In this document: positions 56,074 to 64,000 of the stretch, one piece after another
Layout of the letters: each line of letters begins with the position of its first letter
How positions within the stretch are numbered: position 1 is the stretch's first letter
NCBI RefSeq assembly: GCF_023715465.1
Contig: NZ_JAMBOE010000012.1
Span: forward strand, 62,001-126,000
From: Paenibacillus macerans
GTDB lineage: Bacteria; Bacillota; Bacilli; Paenibacillales; Paenibacillaceae
Direction: 5' to 3'
DNA length: 64,000 bases
Made by a program: the position numbers and the translations under genes
Notes under the pieces: model-generated
Databases searched by the model: none
Seen by the model: the letters and a program-made list of their open reading frames with translations, nothing else
What the model was told of the DNA's origin: nothing

Positions 56074-59000
56074 TCACTCCTCTGCGGGAAAGCAGTACGG
56101 GCAACGGTCGGCGTCCGGCGCGGCAGCCGGCGAAGGCAGGTATTTGCGCTCTTCCTTCGCGATGGAAGCAAGCCGGCACTCCGGCACCGTTCCGCTGAGA
56201 TCATGGACTTGGTTCGCCAGCTTGTCCAGCAGGTAAGGAAACGCCGGTTCATCGGGCTTGTTGATGAAATGAATGCCGCCGAAGATCAACTGACCTTCCT
56301 CAAGAAATATATTCTTCGAGCTCACCTGATGGAGCTTGAGCGGCGTCATGTTGACGTACTCGTCGTTTCGGCTTAAATATACGATATCCCCCGGTTCGAA
56401 TACGGCGATCTTCAGGCTGAACGATTCTGCGCCGGCCGGAAGCTCGTTCAGAATATAGCTGCGGATGATCATATTCCCGGGAGCGCCGAATTCCACGTCG
56501 CTGCCTTCCGGATAAACGCGCTTCAGCGGCTCCCCGTCCAGCGTCCTGCAGCCCAGCACTTCCCCGTCAACGGATTCGATCAACAGTTCCACCGGCGCGT
56601 ATCCCCGGTAACGCAGGCGGATGATATCCCTTTCCTTGAAGCCCTTGACCATGAGCGTTTTTACGCCTGAGCCTGCCGGCACGGCCTCAGCAAGCGCGTA
56701 GTAAATCGTATTGTCGTCCGAACGGACGGCGCTGAATTTGGGATAAGCCGCCAGCGGCTTGTACGGTCCGCTCTCCAGCGGGTCAACGCCCAGCGTCCAG
56801 CACTGCGCGGAAGACTTGACGGCGATGTCCGAGACATAATCGACGCCGGGGGTGTCTTTGATGACGGCATATACCTCGGACACGTACAGATTCTTGCCCA
56901 GATCCCATCCGGCATTTCCGTCGCCGCCGTGCAGCGGATGGAAGAAGCGCTTCAGGTTGTCGATAATGCGTCCTTCCGTCACCTTGCGCTGGTCTATCGA
57001 GCTGTAGGCTACCTTAGCCTCGATGCCGATGCGGACATAGTCCGGACCGGTCACCGCAATGCCCGGCAATTCCGTATCCAGTACGGCCGAGGTCCGTTCA
57101 CGAAGGTAAGTCTCGATCTCGCTGAGCAGTTCCTGGCTTGGCGTCGGCCGCGGATTGTCGATCTCCGGCACGACGATAACCGTCGCCGTTCCGGGAACAA
57201 AGTTCAGGTCCCGGTCCGTCGCCCCAAGGCACTTCACCTTGGCGATCTGCGGCATCGCTTCCCGAACCAGCCATTCCATATCCTCCGCCGTTACGCCTCT
57301 GTTCCAGCTCTTCAGCGTATGCGGCCCGCGTAGTGCAGCCTGATCCGTTTCCTCCTGATCGAAGCCGCCGTCCGCCGGAACCGGATTGGTCACGGATTCC
57401 AGCCAGTTGAAGCTGTCCCACATCTTGATGATGGTTCCGGCCGCCACATTTCCGGCCGCGCCGCCGCCGTGCTTGTAGTCGCACTTGATGTTCTCGATTC
57501 CCGTCGGAGGAATCATGCCGTTCTTGCCGTCTCCGAACTGCAGCACTCCACTGCTCCGGTCCAGCATGTAATGCCTTGCCGAGGAATCGGACACCGAAAA
57601 CGCGTCAACCTCATCCCATAACACCCATTCCCCTTGTCCGGAGGCTTCGCGCACCCATATGGACTGGCCCGGCAGCACCGGCGTCTTCGACAGCCGGAAG
57701 CTCTGATTCTCTTCACCGTTGCTGGAGCCGGGAATTTCACCGCTGACCGTATTCGAATTGCGTGCCCATACGGCGTTGGCATAAATCGCGTCCAACTGCG
57801 GAGCAATCTTGAATTCCCCCTCGTCCAGCCGGGCCCGGATCCAGTAATGCTCCGTTCCGAAAAGCGGGCGCGCCTCAATATCCTCGGGTACGGCGAACTG
57901 GAGGATTTCCCTTCGGGTGAAATGCCGGGTCTCGTCGCTGACGCTAAGCGTCATCCAACGTCTGCCGTCCCAGTACTCCCAGGCCACAATCGGGCGGCTG
58001 CCGAGCTGCTCGCCGGTGAGCGGAAAGAACAGCGACACCGGTAAGCTGCCGACATCCTGATCGAAGCCGAGATAGAAGGTTGGCTCCAGCTCCGTGCTGG
58101 GATAGAAGGGTTTAAAATACCGCTCCGGCTCCCGGCACTCATCGGTCTTGTCCTCGAAGCTGAAATTGTTCTCCGTCAGCACCAGCTCAGGATGATCTCC
58201 GAGCATGTAGGCATAGGAGATGCCGATCCGCCGGACGGAAGGCGGTGCGTATGTCGCAGGGGTAAACTGGAGCTGAGCGATCTGAACGTCGTTCTCCCCC
58301 AGCTTGACCGCTTCGTCCTGGTAGTCGTATTTCGCCTCCTCGCCGTAATTGCCGCCGGTAATGCGAACGCGGATCCAGTAATTCTCCTCGCCGTTCACGA
58401 CGGACGGCTTGATGCCCGGGCAGGTGAAACTTAGGGTCCCGCTGGCGGTCAACAGCCCCGGACGGCGGTCGGCGGCGGAATCCAAGGCTTCAGCGCCGGC
58501 AGATTCGCGGATACCGGAAATGGGCTGCCATTCCGTCCCGTTCCAGTACTCCCACTCTAGTTTGACATACGGGGTATCGGGCAGCGGACTGATCTCCGGG
58601 TCAGACAGATCGATAGCGACGGCAATTTCGGCGGAGGGCTTGGAGAAGGCTTCCCCGCAGGCCAGATAAAACGTATCGTTGACCTTGGGCTTCTCGCCGA
58701 ACGGATAGTAGTCCTTACCCGTGTCAAGCGCCGTCCCGTTGCTGATAGCCGCATTCGGCGCAAGCGGCGCCGGGCTCTGGATGCTCAGCTCCAGTCGGAT
58801 TTCCTCAATGTCCGGCATAGCGCGCTCCGCCGTAATCGGCGATTTCAGCTCGGCAAAAATCCATTTGCTGTTCCACTCGCGCCGGGTCTGGGCATGCTCA
58901 TAACCGGAAAGCGCCTTGCCGTGCGCCGCCGGCAAGTTATCGAACCGGTAGGTTGCCTTCCATGCCGCTCCGCTGTGATCCTCGGCGGCCAGATCCGGAA

Positions 59001-59706
59001 CCAGCTTCACCGCTTCGCCGTCCTCGCCGTAAATGTACCAGTCGATATCCAGCAGCCCGCCCGTTTCCTCGCCTTCCGGTTCGGCAAATACCGCTTGTCC
59101 GGGCTTGTTGAACTGAATCGACAGACGATTGCCTGCCTCCCGAAACCCTAGCAGCCGTGAATGCCCCAGGTACAGCCGGTGCGCCACCGTTGCTTCTCCC
59201 CTGAACAATTCGGCCATGCGGCCGCCCGCATCCCCGGCAAAGAGGAAGCTCTGGTCGCTCCAACTATCCGCTCCAGGGTCAAGGCTTACGGCCCGGACTA
59301 GCCGTGGCCGGATCACCGTCAAATCCTTCTCGGTCTCGAAGATGACCTCGCCGCCGCTTTCCGGCTGCGCGGACACCTTCGTTCCCGCGGGAATCGTGCC
59401 GATCCGCTCCGCGTCCGCCTTGGGCGTAAACAGCAGCGGCGCTTTGGCCGCCCTTGGCGGCGTCGGGCTGATCCCGATCATATTGAGGAATGAAATAAAG
59501 TTCTTCTCGGGCGCCTTGTTCAAGCGCTCGGTCATCTTCCCCATCATATTGGCAAAGATGCGGACCAAGGCATCCGCCTTCTTGTCCGCTTCCAACTCCG
59601 TCATATCCGACCATTCCCGGCGGCAATACCTGAAGATCAGGCGCCGCAGTTCCGGGATCAGCTGCTCCTGGCTCCGTTTATCGATTGTAGGCAATAGGTT
59701 TGGCAT
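56074..59706 (-). CDS. Large baseplate assembly protein (Afp11/gp6-like)
   Basis: 1210 residues; the ATG overlaps the previous TAA (TAATG at 59706). Segments: an N-terminal FRYCRREWSDMTELEADKKADALVRIFANMM; two carbohydrate-module-like repeats (VAWEYWDGRRWMTL, KLEWEYWNGTEWQPI, each before a YWIRVRI/YWIRARL strand); a baseplate-J core (LKSWNRGVTAEDMEWLVREAMPQIAKVKCLG, GKNLYVSEVYAVIKDTPGVDYV); and a Cys-containing tail (DRCPYCFPAEE). Two EYW-x-G repeats inside a J protein are typical of eCIS putative baseplate assembly proteins rather than of ordinary phage J. Confidence 0.87.
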   Translation of the reverse strand: MPNLLPTIDKRSQEQLIPELRRLIFRYCRREWSDMTELEADKKADALVRIFANMMGKMTERLNKAPEKNFISFLNMIGISPTPPRAAKAPLLFTPKADAERIGTIPAGTKVSAQPESGGEVIFETEKDLTVIRPRLVRAVSLDPGADSWSDQSFLFAGDAGGRMAELFRGEATVAHRLYLGHSRLLGFREAGNRLSIQFNKPGQAVFAEPEGEETGGLLDIDWYIYGEDGEAVKLVPDLAAEDHSGAAWKATYRFDNLPAAHGKALSGYEHAQTRREWNSKWIFAELKSPITAERAMPDIEEIRLELSIQSPAPLAPNAAISNGTALDTGKDYYPFGEKPKVNDTFYLACGEAFSKPSAEIAVAIDLSDPEISPLPDTPYVKLEWEYWNGTEWQPISGIRESAGAEALDSAADRRPGLLTASGTLSFTCPGIKPSVVNGEENYWIRVRITGGNYGEEAKYDYQDEAVKLGENDVQIAQLQFTPATYAPPSVRRIGISYAYMLGDHPELVLTENNFSFEDKTDECREPERYFKPFYPSTELEPTFYLGFDQDVGSLPVSLFFPLTGEQLGSRPIVAWEYWDGRRWMTLSVSDETRHFTRREILQFAVPEDIEARPLFGTEHYWIRARLDEGEFKIAPQLDAIYANAVWARNSNTVSGEIPGSSNGEENQSFRLSKTPVLPGQSIWVREASGQGEWVLWDEVDAFSVSDSSARHYMLDRSSGVLQFGDGKNGMIPPTGIENIKCDYKHGGGAAGNVAAGTIIKMWDSFNWLESVTNPVPADGGFDQEETDQAALRGPHTLKSWNRGVTAEDMEWLVREAMPQIAKVKCLGATDRDLNFVPGTATVIVVPEIDNPRPTPSQELLSEIETYLRERTSAVLDTELPGIAVTGPDYVRIGIEAKVAYSSIDQRKVTEGRIIDNLKRFFHPLHGGDGNAGWDLGKNLYVSEVYAVIKDTPGVDYVSDIAVKSSAQCWTLGVDPLESGPYKPLAAYPKFSAVRSDDNTIYYALAEAVPAGSGVKTLMVKGFKERDIIRLRYRGYAPVELLIESVDGEVLGCRTLDGEPLKRVYPEGSDVEFGAPGNMIIRSYILNELPAGAESFSLKIAVFEPGDIVYLSRNDEYVNMTPLKLHQVSSKNIFLEEGQLIFGGIHFINKPDEPAFPYLLDKLANQVHDLSGTVPECRLASIAKEERKYLPSPAAAPDADRCPYCFPAEE

Positions 59707-60101
59707 TATTTCCCCACGCTTTCAAGGAAGAATGGATAAACCAGATTGTATTTGCTGTTGCTGGCCTTGATCGAGTAGTCGATCGAGACGTCCAGCACCG
59801 GCTGGTCGGAGCGCGGCGTAACCGTAATGTCCTCGACCTCGATCCGCGGCTCCCAGTTCAGCAGCGCCTCTTCGATAAAGCTGCGGATCAGCGTCGCCGT
59901 GCTCATGTTGTTCGGGGCGAAGACCAGCTCGTTCAGGCGGCAGCCGAAGTCCGGCCGCATGACGCGTTCGCCCCGCGCGGTGGACAGGATCAGCATGATC
60001 GACTCGCGGATTGAATCCTCGCCGTCCGAGCCGAGTATGCTGCCCCGCTGCACGGCGAAGGGAAACCTCCAGCCGCGCCCCAAAAAGTCTATGACTTCCA
60101 T
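59706..60101 (-). CDS. gp25/GPW-like baseplate protein
   Basis: 131 residues behind AGGAGG. GRGWRFPFAVQ, IRESIMLILSTARGERVMRPDFGCRL and LNELVF are the conserved core of the T4 gp25/P2 gpW family, which nucleates sheath assembly at the baseplate. Five bases after the PAAR gene. Confidence 0.92.
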   Translation of the reverse strand: MEVIDFLGRGWRFPFAVQRGSILGSDGEDSIRESIMLILSTARGERVMRPDFGCRLNELVFAPNNMSTATLIRSFIEEALLNWEPRIEVEDITVTPRSDQPVLDVSIDYSIKASNSKYNLVYPFFLESVGK

Positions 60102-60105
60102 AATC

Positions 60106-60501
60106 TCAACCTCCTATAAAAACCGTTCCCGCCGCAACCACCTTGCCTACCGGCAGGTCGGCCGGATCATTGCAGGTCATTGCGGTATCGCCGCTTCTGG
60201 CGGCCATCTTGCCGTTGATCTTTACGGTTGCGCTGCCCATGATGATCTTGCCTTTGTTTTGCGGCGGCTTCTGAAACGGGCCTCCCTGCGGGGCGTGCGC
60301 CGGCGTATTGGTCGCCGTGGAATCGACCGTTGCCGCAGGCTGGCCCATGATATTGACATTGCCGCTTAATCCTCCGTCCAGGATGCCCGTAAACGGATGC
60401 GGCAGCGGCGTCGGAACGACCGAAGCGCCGGCAGGCAGCATCACGATATGCGTATCCGTGGCCAGAATGCGGTCGCCTTTCTTCGCGGCAGGCTGTCCCA
60501 T
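60106..60501 (-). CDS. PAAR-motif spike-tip protein
   Basis: 131 residues behind AAGGAG. PAAR core: MGQPAAKKGDRILATDTHIV start, PTPLPHPFTGIL, NVNIMGQPAATVDS, KIIMGSATVKINGKMAARSGDTAMTC. PAAR proteins sharpen the spike and can carry effectors; here there is no extension, so it is a bare tip. It follows the spike gene after a 236-bp gap occupied by a MITE-like element. Confidence 0.92.
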   Translation of the reverse strand: MGQPAAKKGDRILATDTHIVMLPAGASVVPTPLPHPFTGILDGGLSGNVNIMGQPAATVDSTATNTPAHAPQGGPFQKPPQNKGKIIMGSATVKINGKMAARSGDTAMTCNDPADLPVGKVVAAGTVFIGG

Positions 60502-60544
60502 GCGCTCAACTCCTTGCTGGTTATATGCAGTGCTTATAGAGGTT

Positions 60545-60711
60545 GTTCAAAAAGTCGTCTTTCCATGACGAAGATATTCATGAAGTAGACTCGACGTCGA
60601 ATCTTGAATTCAGCCGTGCCTTCCGTTGCTCACGTAGTTTTGACTACGCTCCGCTACTCAGTCCCTAGCTTCATCCAACCTTCTCGGTCCTGTAAACCCA
60701 ACTTTTTGAAC
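60545..60711. mobile_element. MITE-like element with 11-bp terminal inverted repeats
   Basis: GTTCAAAAAGT (60545-60555) and ACTTTTTGAAC (60701-60711) are perfect inverted ends of a 167-bp non-coding segment in an otherwise tightly packed operon. Inside are a palindrome TCGACGTCGA (60591-60600) and a hairpin GTAGTTTTGACTAC (~60634). No ORF. No target duplication could be identified with certainty. I recall similar sequences in Paenibacillus intergenic regions, but that needs a search. Confidence 0.65.
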
Positions 60712-60737
60712 TCGCATTTATAAGGATGATCGCCTTG

Positions 60738-61460
60738 CTAGTTGATGTTCACGGTGGCTCCCTTGATTGTCATGCTGGCCAAGGCCTTCACGTTCATCCC
60801 CGCCGAGGCTGAGATCGTGGTGTCCGCCGATGACTTCAGTTCAACCGTCTTCGCGGCCAGGGACAGCTTGCCGCTCGGCGCGGAGATTTCGATGTCCTTG
60901 CTGGAGACGATCGACACTTTGTTCGCCTTAGCGTCGATCAGGACGCTGTTGCTTCCCGACTTGTCCTTGATCTCAATGCGCTCTGCGCCGCTCTTGTCAT
61001 CCAGCCGGATGACATGCCCCTTGGCGGAGGTAATCGTGATCCGCTCCTCGCCCTTGGTGTCGGCAAACTCCAGCAGATGGCCGCTGCGCGACTTGAAGAC
61101 GCGCAGATTGTTCTTGCCGTCCTTGTTGGTTTCGGGCGGCGTATCCTTGCCGTTCCACAGCGAGCCGATCACGTAAGGACGATTGACATCTCCGTTCTCG
61201 AACATAACCAGCACCTCGTCGTCGACCTCCGGCAGGAAGAAAGCTCCCCTGTCCTTGCCGGCCATCCAGGAGGCGACGCGGGCCCAATTGGATTCCGGCA
61301 TGCCGATCAGCGGCACCTTCACCTTCACCCGCCCGGGACCCGGCTTGTCCGCGTCGTTCGCCGAATCGTTCTTGATGACGACACCTGCCACCACGCCGTA
61401 TATCCGGCCTTCGCCCAGCATGCTGCCCGTAAAATTGGAAATTCCGGATCCTTCGTTCAT
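60738..61460 (-). CDS. Phage baseplate assembly protein V / VgrG-like spike
   Basis: 240 residues. An OB-fold domain (~20-110: YGVVAGVVIKNDSANDADKPGPGRVKVKVP, GAFFLPEVDDEVLVMFENGDVNRPYVIGSLWNG) is followed by a gp5-type beta-helix of 8-residue repeats (ITITSAKGHVIRLDD, KSGSNSVLIDAKANK, VELKSSADTTISAS). It forms the trimeric puncturing needle under the PAAR tip. In Photorhabdus PVCs the hub and spike are fused as one VgrG-like protein; here they are two genes with a 4-bp overlap. Confidence 0.92.
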   Translation of the reverse strand: MNEGSGISNFTGSMLGEGRIYGVVAGVVIKNDSANDADKPGPGRVKVKVPLIGMPESNWARVASWMAGKDRGAFFLPEVDDEVLVMFENGDVNRPYVIGSLWNGKDTPPETNKDGKNNLRVFKSRSGHLLEFADTKGEERITITSAKGHVIRLDDKSGAERIEIKDKSGSNSVLIDAKANKVSIVSSKDIEISAPSGKLSLAAKTVELKSSADTTISASAGMNVKALASMTIKGATVNIN

Positions 61461-62500
61461 AGGCTTGTCCTCTTCACCTTAAAAGTCGTGGTATAGCCCT
61501 TGCTGTCCATTTTGTGGACTGTGGACACGATATAATAAATGCCGCTGAAGCGGTCGCCGAGTCCGGTCAGCTTCACCGTCCTGCCGGCCCGCAGCTGCGG
61601 ATTCCCCCAGCATGTGCCTTCGCCGGAAATAAACTCGCGCAGGTGGCTGTTGTAAGCGGCGGAGGCAAGCGCCTTGGCCTCGCTCATATCGATCAGATTC
61701 TCCGCGTTGATCGCAATCGGCGATTCCTCGATGGACTTCGCGGAGATGTCGAAGCCGGTCTCCTTTCCGCCCATTTTGCTGATCTCGTCGCCCGCTTTAG
61801 CTTCTGCCTCCAGCTCCTTCTTCTCCTTCACGTCCCAGCCGCGCACCTTCACCTTGCTGCCCCGGGTCAGCGTCCGCAGCTCCAGGTTCAGCCGCTCGAA
61901 ATCCTTCTTGAAGGCCAGCTCCGGCAGCTCCGGCGCCTTCTGCATCCGCGACTTGACGAAATACAGCTTCTTGTCGTCGGCATACAGCTCATAATCGAGC
62001 AGGGCGGCGCGCTCCAGCAGGAACTCGTAGTTGCTCTGGTTGTTCTGGAACAGGTACGGGTAGACCGTCTTGGTGTCGTCCACCACCGGCGTCAGGCCGT
62101 GCTCCTTGGCGATTTCGGAGGCGATATCGCTGTCCTTCTTCTTCAGGAACACCTTGCTCCGCGTCCCCATCCGCAGCCGGTGCAGCATATCGTAGCCGCG
62201 GATATCGAGCACGGAATGCTCGGAAAAGTTCAGGTCGAGGGCGGTAATCTCGCCGCTGACCAGCGGCACGGGATTATCCAGGCCAAGCGACAGCTTCAGC
62301 TTGCCGCCCGGCTTGATGTTCTTCAGGTCGATTCCGCGCCACATGCCGCCGCTTGAATCAACCATGTTCAACTGGATGGAGAAAATCGCCGGCAGGTTCA
62401 GCTCATCCTCCAGCGTGACGCCTTCCACGGCGGCATTCAGCTCCGCGGACAGCTTGCTTCCATTCAGTTCGATCGCGTATTTCGCTACGCTGGTGCTCAT
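61457..62500 (-). CDS. Phage late control D / gp27-like hub protein
   Basis: 347 residues. SILQ-type hub core: PAIFSIQLNMVDSSGGMW, SGEITALDLNFSEHSVLDIRGYDMLHRL, IASEIAKEHGLTPVVDD, NQSNYEFLLERAALLDYELYADDKKLYF, then KVRGWDVKEKKEL and a C-terminal FSGIYYIVSTVHKMDSKGYTT. It adapts the six-fold tube to the three-fold spike. ATGA overlap with the spike gene. Confidence 0.92.
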   Translation of the reverse strand: MSTSVAKYAIELNGSKLSAELNAAVEGVTLEDELNLPAIFSIQLNMVDSSGGMWRGIDLKNIKPGGKLKLSLGLDNPVPLVSGEITALDLNFSEHSVLDIRGYDMLHRLRMGTRSKVFLKKKDSDIASEIAKEHGLTPVVDDTKTVYPYLFQNNQSNYEFLLERAALLDYELYADDKKLYFVKSRMQKAPELPELAFKKDFERLNLELRTLTRGSKVKVRGWDVKEKKELEAEAKAGDEISKMGGKETGFDISAKSIEESPIAINAENLIDMSEAKALASAAYNSHLREFISGEGTCWGNPQLRAGRTVKLTGLGDRFSGIYYIVSTVHKMDSKGYTTTFKVKRTSL

Positions 62501-62512
62501 TCAACCCCCGCC

Positions 62513-63124
62513 TTAATCCGGGATGACCAGGGTCCTCCCGACGTCGTTTTTTCCGGGAAAGCCGACCGGATTGACGATCCGGTTCAGCTCGGCAATCCGC
62601 CGCCAGGCCAGCGGGTCCTTCAGCGCTTCATTCGCGATCAGGTCGAGGCGGTCTCCGCTCTTGACGATCCACAGCTTCCGGCAGGCGTTCAGCCCCTGGT
62701 TGTCCTCGACCACCTTGTCCGGCTCGTCCGTAATGAAGGTAACGTCCAGCAAGGAGCGGACCGGCGTGCCGTTCTCCATAAACATCGTGAACTTCTGCTC
62801 AATCCGGCTCAGCAGGCCGCGATAGGTGAAGCCGCCCCAGACGAACAGGCAGACCGGCGGTTTTTTCGTGCTTTTGCCGCTGACCTTCGGATCCAGCAGG
62901 GAGGTCAGCTCCCGGGTTTTCTTGCGCACGTCCGTGCGTTTCTCATAGGTGTCATAAAATAACGAGACCTTGAATTCCGGCGTTTCCGTGATCTGAAACT
63001 GCTTGTGGTTCTTCTCGCCGGTGTATTTCCCCTCGAATGAAACGGTGTACTCGTTCGGGTTGAACATGACCTCAATCGCGCCGCCGCCCATGTCGACGGG
63101 GATGATTTTGGCTTTCTCGGCCAT
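62513..63124 (-). CDS. LysM-containing CIS tube-initiator/cap protein (Afp7-like)
   Basis: 203 residues. The N-terminal IEVMFNPNEYTVSFEGKYTGEKN and FYDTYEKRTDVRKKTRELTSLLDP with CLFVWGGFTYRGLLSRIEQKFTMF are diagnostic of the CIS_tube family. A C-terminal LysM follows (LWIVKSGDRLDLIANEALKDPLAWRRIAELN, TLVIPD). This protein connects tube and hub in eCIS and is one of the best markers separating eCIS and related systems from simple prophage tails. Confidence 0.92.
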   Translation of the reverse strand: MAEKAKIIPVDMGGGAIEVMFNPNEYTVSFEGKYTGEKNHKQFQITETPEFKVSLFYDTYEKRTDVRKKTRELTSLLDPKVSGKSTKKPPVCLFVWGGFTYRGLLSRIEQKFTMFMENGTPVRSLLDVTFITDEPDKVVEDNQGLNACRKLWIVKSGDRLDLIANEALKDPLAWRRIAELNRIVNPVGFPGKNDVGRTLVIPD

Positions 63125-64000
63125 TATCTGAGCCCCCTTCGGTCGTTACGAATGGCCAATTTCTTCTCCAGCACCTGGAAGACCCGGTCGGCCAGCCGGC
63201 TGATCTCATCGGCCCCCAGATTCACGCTGCGCACCGGCTCGGTCGCTGCGGCAGGCATCTTCGGGGCCGCGGCTGCCTGCGTGTAAGGCGCGGCCTCCGG
63301 TTCCGGCTGCCCGCGCTTTGGCTGGGCAGCCTTGGATTCGGGCCGGCGCAGGATCAGACTGCGCTGGGGACCCGAGGCGTCCGCCGGCTCGGCGGGCGGA
63401 CGGGATTGGCCGCGCGGCCGAGCCGGCGCGGCCGTTAGCGGCCAGGGCTCGGCGGCTCCCGCGAGCCCGGCTCTTGCGGCGCCGCGGCCGCGGGCCCCTA
63501 TCCCCCGCAGAGGCATCTGCGGGGAGATGCGGGCGGCCGCAGGCGCCGCCTCGGGCAGCTGCCGCGTTTCCGGCGGCGGCAGCTGCAAGAGCGCTGCGGC
63601 GCGCGGGAGCGCATGCGCCGCAAGCGTGGCCGCTGCGGCCAGGCCCGCGCCGGGCCGCAGCGCCGGGGTCCGCCCGGGCAGCCCGGCCCGGGCGTCCGGG
63701 TGCGGCGGCTCCTGCGCTCTGGAGCCGCCGGTCTCCCGCAGCTTCGGCACGGCCAGCCGAAGCTGCGCCATCGTGCCGCCTGCTGCCGGCGGCACGCCTG
63801 TGGCTGGGGCCGGAAGCCCACGCTCCGGCCCGTACGCCTGCAGCAGCCGGAGCTGCCGCTCGGCTGCCCCGGCAAACCGGCTCTCGCCAACTCGCGCCAA
63901 GGTCAATCGCTGCGCCCTTCCATGCAGGGGCTGCTTCCGGTCCGGCGGCATAACCCGCTCACCGGTTGTTCCCGGGCTTGCCTGAAACGCCGCTGCCTTC
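63124..64000 (-). CDS. Ala/Pro/Arg-rich eCIS operon protein, 3' part
   Basis: The frame is open from its stop at 63124 to the window edge; an ATG at 63951 exists but has no good ribosome-binding site, and coding-like sequence continues upstream of it (AFQASPGTTGERV). The visible ~290 residues are low-complexity Ala/Pro/Arg/Gly (GC far above the rest of the window) and end in a helical motif LGADEISRLADRVFQVLEKKLAIRNDRRG. That short helix with E-x-x-x-LAD-x-V-x-x-x-EK-x-x-x-x-x-x-R resembles the C-termini of small helper proteins upstream of the LysM gene in eCIS loci. Function unknown. Stop overlaps the LysM gene start by 1 bp. Confidence 0.65.
   Translation of the reverse strand, partial: KAAAFQASPGTTGERVMPPDRKQPLHGRAQRLTLARVGESRFAGAAERQLRLLQAYGPERGLPAPATGVPPAAGGTMAQLRLAVPKLRETGGSRAQEPPHPDARAGLPGRTPALRPGAGLAAAATLAAHALPRAAALLQLPPPETRQLPEAAPAAARISPQMPLRGIGARGRGAARAGLAGAAEPWPLTAAPARPRGQSRPPAEPADASGPQRSLILRRPESKAAQPKRGQPEPEAAPYTQAAAAPKMPAAATEPVRSVNLGADEISRLADRVFQVLEKKLAIRNDRRGLR

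Noticed and set aside
45665-64000. Ordinary prophage or R-type bacteriocin
   Set aside because: No capsid, terminase, integrase, holin or endolysin in 18 kb, and the CIS_tube-LysM and EYW-repeat baseplate proteins favour eCIS. Not fully excluded until the upstream part is seen.

Overview
The window looks like the chromosome of a spore-forming, low-to-mid GC Gram-positive bacterium, most likely a Paenibacillus. The grounds are strong Shine-Dalgarno sites throughout, many spore-coat and GerPA/GerPF-type genes, CotS and YjcZ family genes, Bacillus-like operons (resembling yraGF-adhB-yraED and ydaJKM), and families of about 50-bp intergenic repeats. No rRNA, tRNA, CRISPR array, integrase or complete IS was seen. 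The species call is inference.

1-12 kb: the 3' end of a PAS/MCP chemoreceptor; an ABC transporter with a DUF4097-like lipoprotein, divergent from an unusual one-piece histidine kinase-response regulator; two redox enzymes (RibD/DHFR-like and NQO1-like), each divergent from an HxlR regulator; an SGNH hydrolase; a CDF metal exporter; and a NodB deacetylase lipoprotein. At 11.6 kb two convergent genes (DoxX and a secreted protein) both appear to have lost their 3' ends at one junction.

12-27 kb: an AT-rich patch with a lipoprotein; a LytTR regulator carrying a degenerate ABC domain, with its own promoter and a LytTR-like direct repeat in front of an ABC transporter and a SecA2-like ATPase; a racemase; a DUF817 gene; a YozG/DUF2975 pair in which DUF2975 is frameshifted by an 11-bp tandem duplication; an NlpC/P60 enzyme; a TMEM175-like channel; a hydrolase/WYL-regulator pair; a CotS-like kinase; an AT-rich unknown; and a sigma-factor remnant.

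27-45 kb: a putative c-di-GMP-controlled exopolysaccharide operon (ydaJ-, ydaK- and ydaM-like genes plus an unlisted 47-residue membrane protein); a nitrilase with two GNATs; a dense sporulation block (33.9-38.5 kb); a lipoprotein; an SDR; then an NAD/ADP-ribose operon (pnuC, nadR-like, Nudix-HTH regulator, NADAR, PARG-like) behind a promoter with a 27-bp palindromic operator candidate.

45-64 kb, minus strand: the distal part of an extracellular contractile injection system (eCIS, phage-tail-like). It encodes a LysM tube-cap protein, hub (gpD), spike (gpV), PAAR tip, gp25, two baseplate-J/gp6-type proteins and gpI. It ends with two giant modular fibres (951 and 1872 residues) that share an N-terminal adaptor and carry C-terminal S74 chaperone domains. 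A MITE-like element sits inside the operon. A 5'-truncated inositol monophosphatase gene marks its downstream edge. Sheath, tube and AAA+ ATPase genes would lie beyond base 64000. This cluster and the neighbouring NAD/ADP-ribose operon are the most interesting parts of the window.
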